Position numbers and translations under genes: made by a program | Notes under the pieces: generated by a model | The model's database searches: none | What the model saw: only the letters and a program-made list of their open reading frames with translations | What the model was told of the DNA's origin: nothing | In this document: positions 61,624-64,000 of the stretch, piece after piece | Layout of the letters: every line of letters starts with the position of its first letter | Numbering within the stretch: position 1 is the first letter of the stretch | Assembly (NCBI RefSeq): GCF_001422645.1 | Contig: NZ_LMLR01000012.1 | Coordinates: 286,451 to 350,450, forward strand | Reading direction: 5' to 3' | From: Arthrobacter sp. Leaf69 | Lineage (GTDB): Bacteria; Actinomycetota; Actinomycetes; Actinomycetales; Micrococcaceae | Length of the DNA: 64,000 nucleotides

Positions 61624-64000
61624 CTAGATCAGGCCGTTCGAGATGAAGTTGGGCGTCCCAAAGCGGTGCGCCGTGATGCTGATGGCCTGCTCGTGCAGGA
61701 ACGGCAGCAGCTCAACGCGTCCGGCTTCGGTGACCGGGTGGAAATAGATCGCCAGGTCGGGACGTCCGCCGGTCGCCTCGGCCAGTGCCTTGGCGTTGCC
61801 GCCGATGAGCCGGATCCGTGAAGTGGCGAGCTTGGCCCCCCCGGCGAGCCTGCCCGCGGAGGCCAGCCAGTCGGCGTCGTTCTCCACGATGGGATCGATG
61901 CCGAGGCCGGAGAGTACGGTGCGCAGCCGGGCGGGGAGCTCGACGGCGGTGGACACGGTCAGCGCGGAGCCTGCCAGGACACCGGCGGAGACCGTGCGGA
62001 CCAAACGGGCGAGGGGCTCGCCCTCGGAAAGCCGCACCGTGACGGGAAGCGCGCGGTAGCGGAAGACGTTCCGTTCGGCGCTCAGCCCGGAGACGTCTTT
62101 GGCCGTGCCGAATTCCTCACCCCAGGCGAGGGCGTCGGACGCCAGGGCACGCTCCAGCGATTCCAGCTCGACGGCGTCCAGGAAGTCCCGGGCCGCCTGT
62201 TCGATCCGGCGGACACCCGCGTGCGCCGGGGCCCCGGCCGCGGTGCTGGGAGCGCTGACCCATTCGCTGAGCCCGACGAGGTAGTTGGGTCCGCCGGCCT
62301 TGGTGCCGGCCCCGACAGCGGATTTCTTCCAGCCGCCGAAGGGCTGGCGCTGCACGATGGCGCCGGTGATGCCGCGGTTGACGTACAGGTTGCCGGCCTG
62401 GACGGTGTCCAGCCAGAGGCCCACTTCCACCGGGTTCAGCGAGTGCAGCCCGGAAGTGAGTCCGTACTCGATCTGGTTCTGGATGGCGATGGCCTCCTCA
62501 AGGGTTTCCGCGGTCATCACACCCAGGACGGGGCCGAAGAACTCGGTGAGGTGGAAGTAGGAACCGCGGCGGACGCCGGAGCGGACGCCCGGGCTCCAGA
62601 GCTTGCCCGTGCCGTCCAGCTTCCGGGGCTCGACGGCCCAGCTTTCGCCTTCGCCCAGGGTGGTGAGTGCGTTGAGGAGTTTGCCGTTGGCGGGTTCGAT
62701 GATCGGACCCATCTGGCTCGCGGGATCCTCGGGGTAGCCCACCTTGAGCGAGGTGACGGCATCGATCAGCTGGTTGTGGAAGCGCCTGGACGTGGCGACT
62801 GATCCCACCAGGATCACCAGGGAGGCCGCGGAGCACTTCTGCCCGGCGTGGCCGAACGCGGAGTACGCCACGTCCTTGGCTGCGAGGTCAAGGTCGGCGC
62901 TCGGGGTGACGATGATGGCGTTCTTGCCGCTGGTCTCGGCCAGCAATGGCAGGTCCTGGCGGAAGGAACGGAACAGTTCCGCGGTCTCGTAGCCGCCGGT
63001 GAGGATGACGCGGTCCACCGCGGGGTGGGAGATCAGCTGCCGGCCCAGCTCACGCTCGCCCAGCTGGACCATGGTGAGCACGTCGCGCGGGACGCCGGCT
63101 TCCCAGAGCGCTTCGATCATCACGGCACCGCTGCGCCGCGCCTGCTTGGCGGGCTTGATGACGACGGCGGACCCGGCGGCGAGGGCCGCGAGCGTGGAGC
63201 CGGCGGGGATGGCCACCGGGAAGTTCCACGGCGGCGTCACCACGGTGAGCTTCGCGGGGACGAACGTGGCGCCGTCGACGACGTCGAGCTTGCGGGCCGC
63301 TTCGGCGTAGTAGTGCGCGAAGTCGACTGCCTCGCTGACTTCCGGGTCGCCCTGGTCGATGGTCTTGCCGGTTTCGCTGGCCATGACCTCGAGGAGGTCG
63401 GCGCGGCGGGCCTCCAGGACGTCGCCGGCGCGGTGCAGGATCGCCGCACGCTCGTCACCGGAGAGTGCGCCCCAGTCCTTGCCCTTCTCGAGGGCCGTGT
63501 CGATGACCGCGTTGAGGGTCGCCTCGTCGTTGATCATGGCGGCCTCGACGGCGGCGTTGCCGAGGGTGGAGGAGGGGACCCGCTCCAGGATGGCACGTCC
63601 CCAGTCGCGGTTGGCCGGCAGCGAGGGGTCGGTGTCCGGTGTGTTCTCGAAGGAATCGTGCGGCATCGGCTCGGCCGGAAGGCTGCGGTTCTGCCGGCGG
63701 TTGGGCGGCGGGACCTCGTCGTCGAGCTTGGCGAGCGAGGCGAGGAAGCGCTGCTTCTCACGGTCGAAGAGGGCTTCGTTTTCGCTGAGCTCGAAAACCG
63801 CGGACATGAAGTTGTCCTGGCTGGCGCCTTCCTCGAGCCGGCGGATCAGGTAGGCGATCGCGACGTCGAACTCGGCAGGGTGGACCACCGGGGTGTAGAG
63901 CAGCAGCGAGCCGACATCCTTCTTGACGGCTTCGGCCTGGCCCTGGGCCATGCCGAGCAGCATCTCGAATTCGATACTCTGCTGTGCGGTATCCGCAATG
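61624..64000 (-). CDS. putA: Proline dehydrogenase / P5C dehydrogenase (PutA), C-terminal part
   Basis: At least 792 codons; the 5' end lies beyond the window. The last part of the FAD proline-dehydrogenase domain is seen at the right edge (IEFEMLLGMAQGQ, LIRRLEEGASQDNF). The aldehyde-dehydrogenase domain follows, with WNFPVAIPAGS, AETSGKNAII (general base Glu) and the catalytic Cys in GHAGQKCSAAS. A further 200-residue C-terminal domain is present. Oxidises proline to glutamate in two steps. No DNA-binding domain can be judged from this part. Confidence 0.96.
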   Translation of the reverse strand, partial: IADTAQQSIEFEMLLGMAQGQAEAVKKDVGSLLLYTPVVHPAEFDVAIAYLIRRLEEGASQDNFMSAVFELSENEALFDREKQRFLASLAKLDDEVPPPNRRQNRSLPAEPMPHDSFENTPDTDPSLPANRDWGRAILERVPSSTLGNAAVEAAMINDEATLNAVIDTALEKGKDWGALSGDERAAILHRAGDVLEARRADLLEVMASETGKTIDQGDPEVSEAVDFAHYYAEAARKLDVVDGATFVPAKLTVVTPPWNFPVAIPAGSTLAALAAGSAVVIKPAKQARRSGAVMIEALWEAGVPRDVLTMVQLGERELGRQLISHPAVDRVILTGGYETAELFRSFRQDLPLLAETSGKNAIIVTPSADLDLAAKDVAYSAFGHAGQKCSAASLVILVGSVATSRRFHNQLIDAVTSLKVGYPEDPASQMGPIIEPANGKLLNALTTLGEGESWAVEPRKLDGTGKLWSPGVRSGVRRGSYFHLTEFFGPVLGVMTAETLEEAIAIQNQIEYGLTSGLHSLNPVEVGLWLDTVQAGNLYVNRGITGAIVQRQPFGGWKKSAVGAGTKAGGPNYLVGLSEWVSAPSTAAGAPAHAGVRRIEQAARDFLDAVELESLERALASDALAWGEEFGTAKDVSGLSAERNVFRYRALPVTVRLSEGEPLARLVRTVSAGVLAGSALTVSTAVELPARLRTVLSGLGIDPIVENDADWLASAGRLAGGAKLATSRIRLIGGNAKALAEATGGRPDLAIYFHPVTEAGRVELLPFLHEQAISITAHRFGTPNFISNGLI

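Overview
This window is high-GC actinobacterial chromosome. Gene content and protein style point to Micrococcaceae, close to Arthrobacter/Pseudarthrobacter. Supporting signs are GTG/TTG starts, leaderless promoters with a TANNNT box 6-7 nt before the start codon, HAIR sites at dnaK, a SAM-IV riboswitch, a fused MrpAB and the small basic MADKSPR-type protein. I see no phage, insertion sequence or CRISPR array. It reads as ordinary chromosome with several accessory metabolic islands.

Layout. 0-9 kb: 5' part of dnaK with two HspR (HAIR) operators, a repetitive acidic protein, a TetR/NAD-epimerase divergent pair with palindromic operators, an MMPL exporter with a MarR regulator and a promoter palindrome, an APC permease, a methyltransferase and a LysE exporter. 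9-15.4 kb: low-molecular-weight tyrosine phosphatase, a kinase-PabB fusion and PabC (folate branch) around a cardiolipin synthase, then a lipoprotein. 15.5-19.7 kb: a tightly overlapping four-gene operon (membrane-anchored PIG-L deacetylase, ATP-grasp enzyme, processive GT2 and a lipoprotein that looks like a TIM barrel). It resembles a rewired PgaBC-type exopolysaccharide system and follows a 0.5-kb repeat-rich leader. 20.2-26.3 kb: a sulfur neighbourhood. An LLM monooxygenase, a HAL-family protein with a degenerate MIO triad and a cysteine synthase form one operon. It is divergent from a SAM-IV riboswitch that precedes DUF1737, rhodanese and MetZ.

26.3-44.5 kb: a YbdK-like ligase, an HTH-MurA fusion, a TPP-riboswitch ykoEDC vitamin transporter, UPF0303, DUF4235, a complete Mrp antiporter operon, a UMF1 MFS protein, a KhtTU-like K+/H+ antiporter pair, dcd and an SRPBCC protein. 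44.7-56.6 kb: an aerobic aryl-CoA degradation island. It holds an aromatic-acid MFS, a ThDP enzyme, two thioesterases, a bifunctional aryl-CoA hydroxylase/OYE reductase, an aryl-CoA ligase, a cupin, an FAH hydrolase, RidA and a PaaX regulator. The architecture fits anthranilate (2-aminobenzoyl-CoA) or salicylate (salicylyl-CoA) catabolism. 56.6-64 kb: a large palindrome, tRNA-Gly(CCC), a small basic protein, a carboxyethyl-ornithine-synthase-like dehydrogenase, an MFS/LysR divergent pair, a zinc-ribbon protein and the 3' part of putA.

The best candidates for undescribed biology are the PIG-L/ATP-grasp/GT2/lipoprotein operon, the LLM/HAL-like/CysK operon beside the SAM-IV regulon, and the aryl-CoA island with RidA. 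Tandem repeats occur at five places; two of these overlap stop codons and one lies in the N-terminus of the PaaX regulator. All assignments come from reading the sequence; no database search was run.
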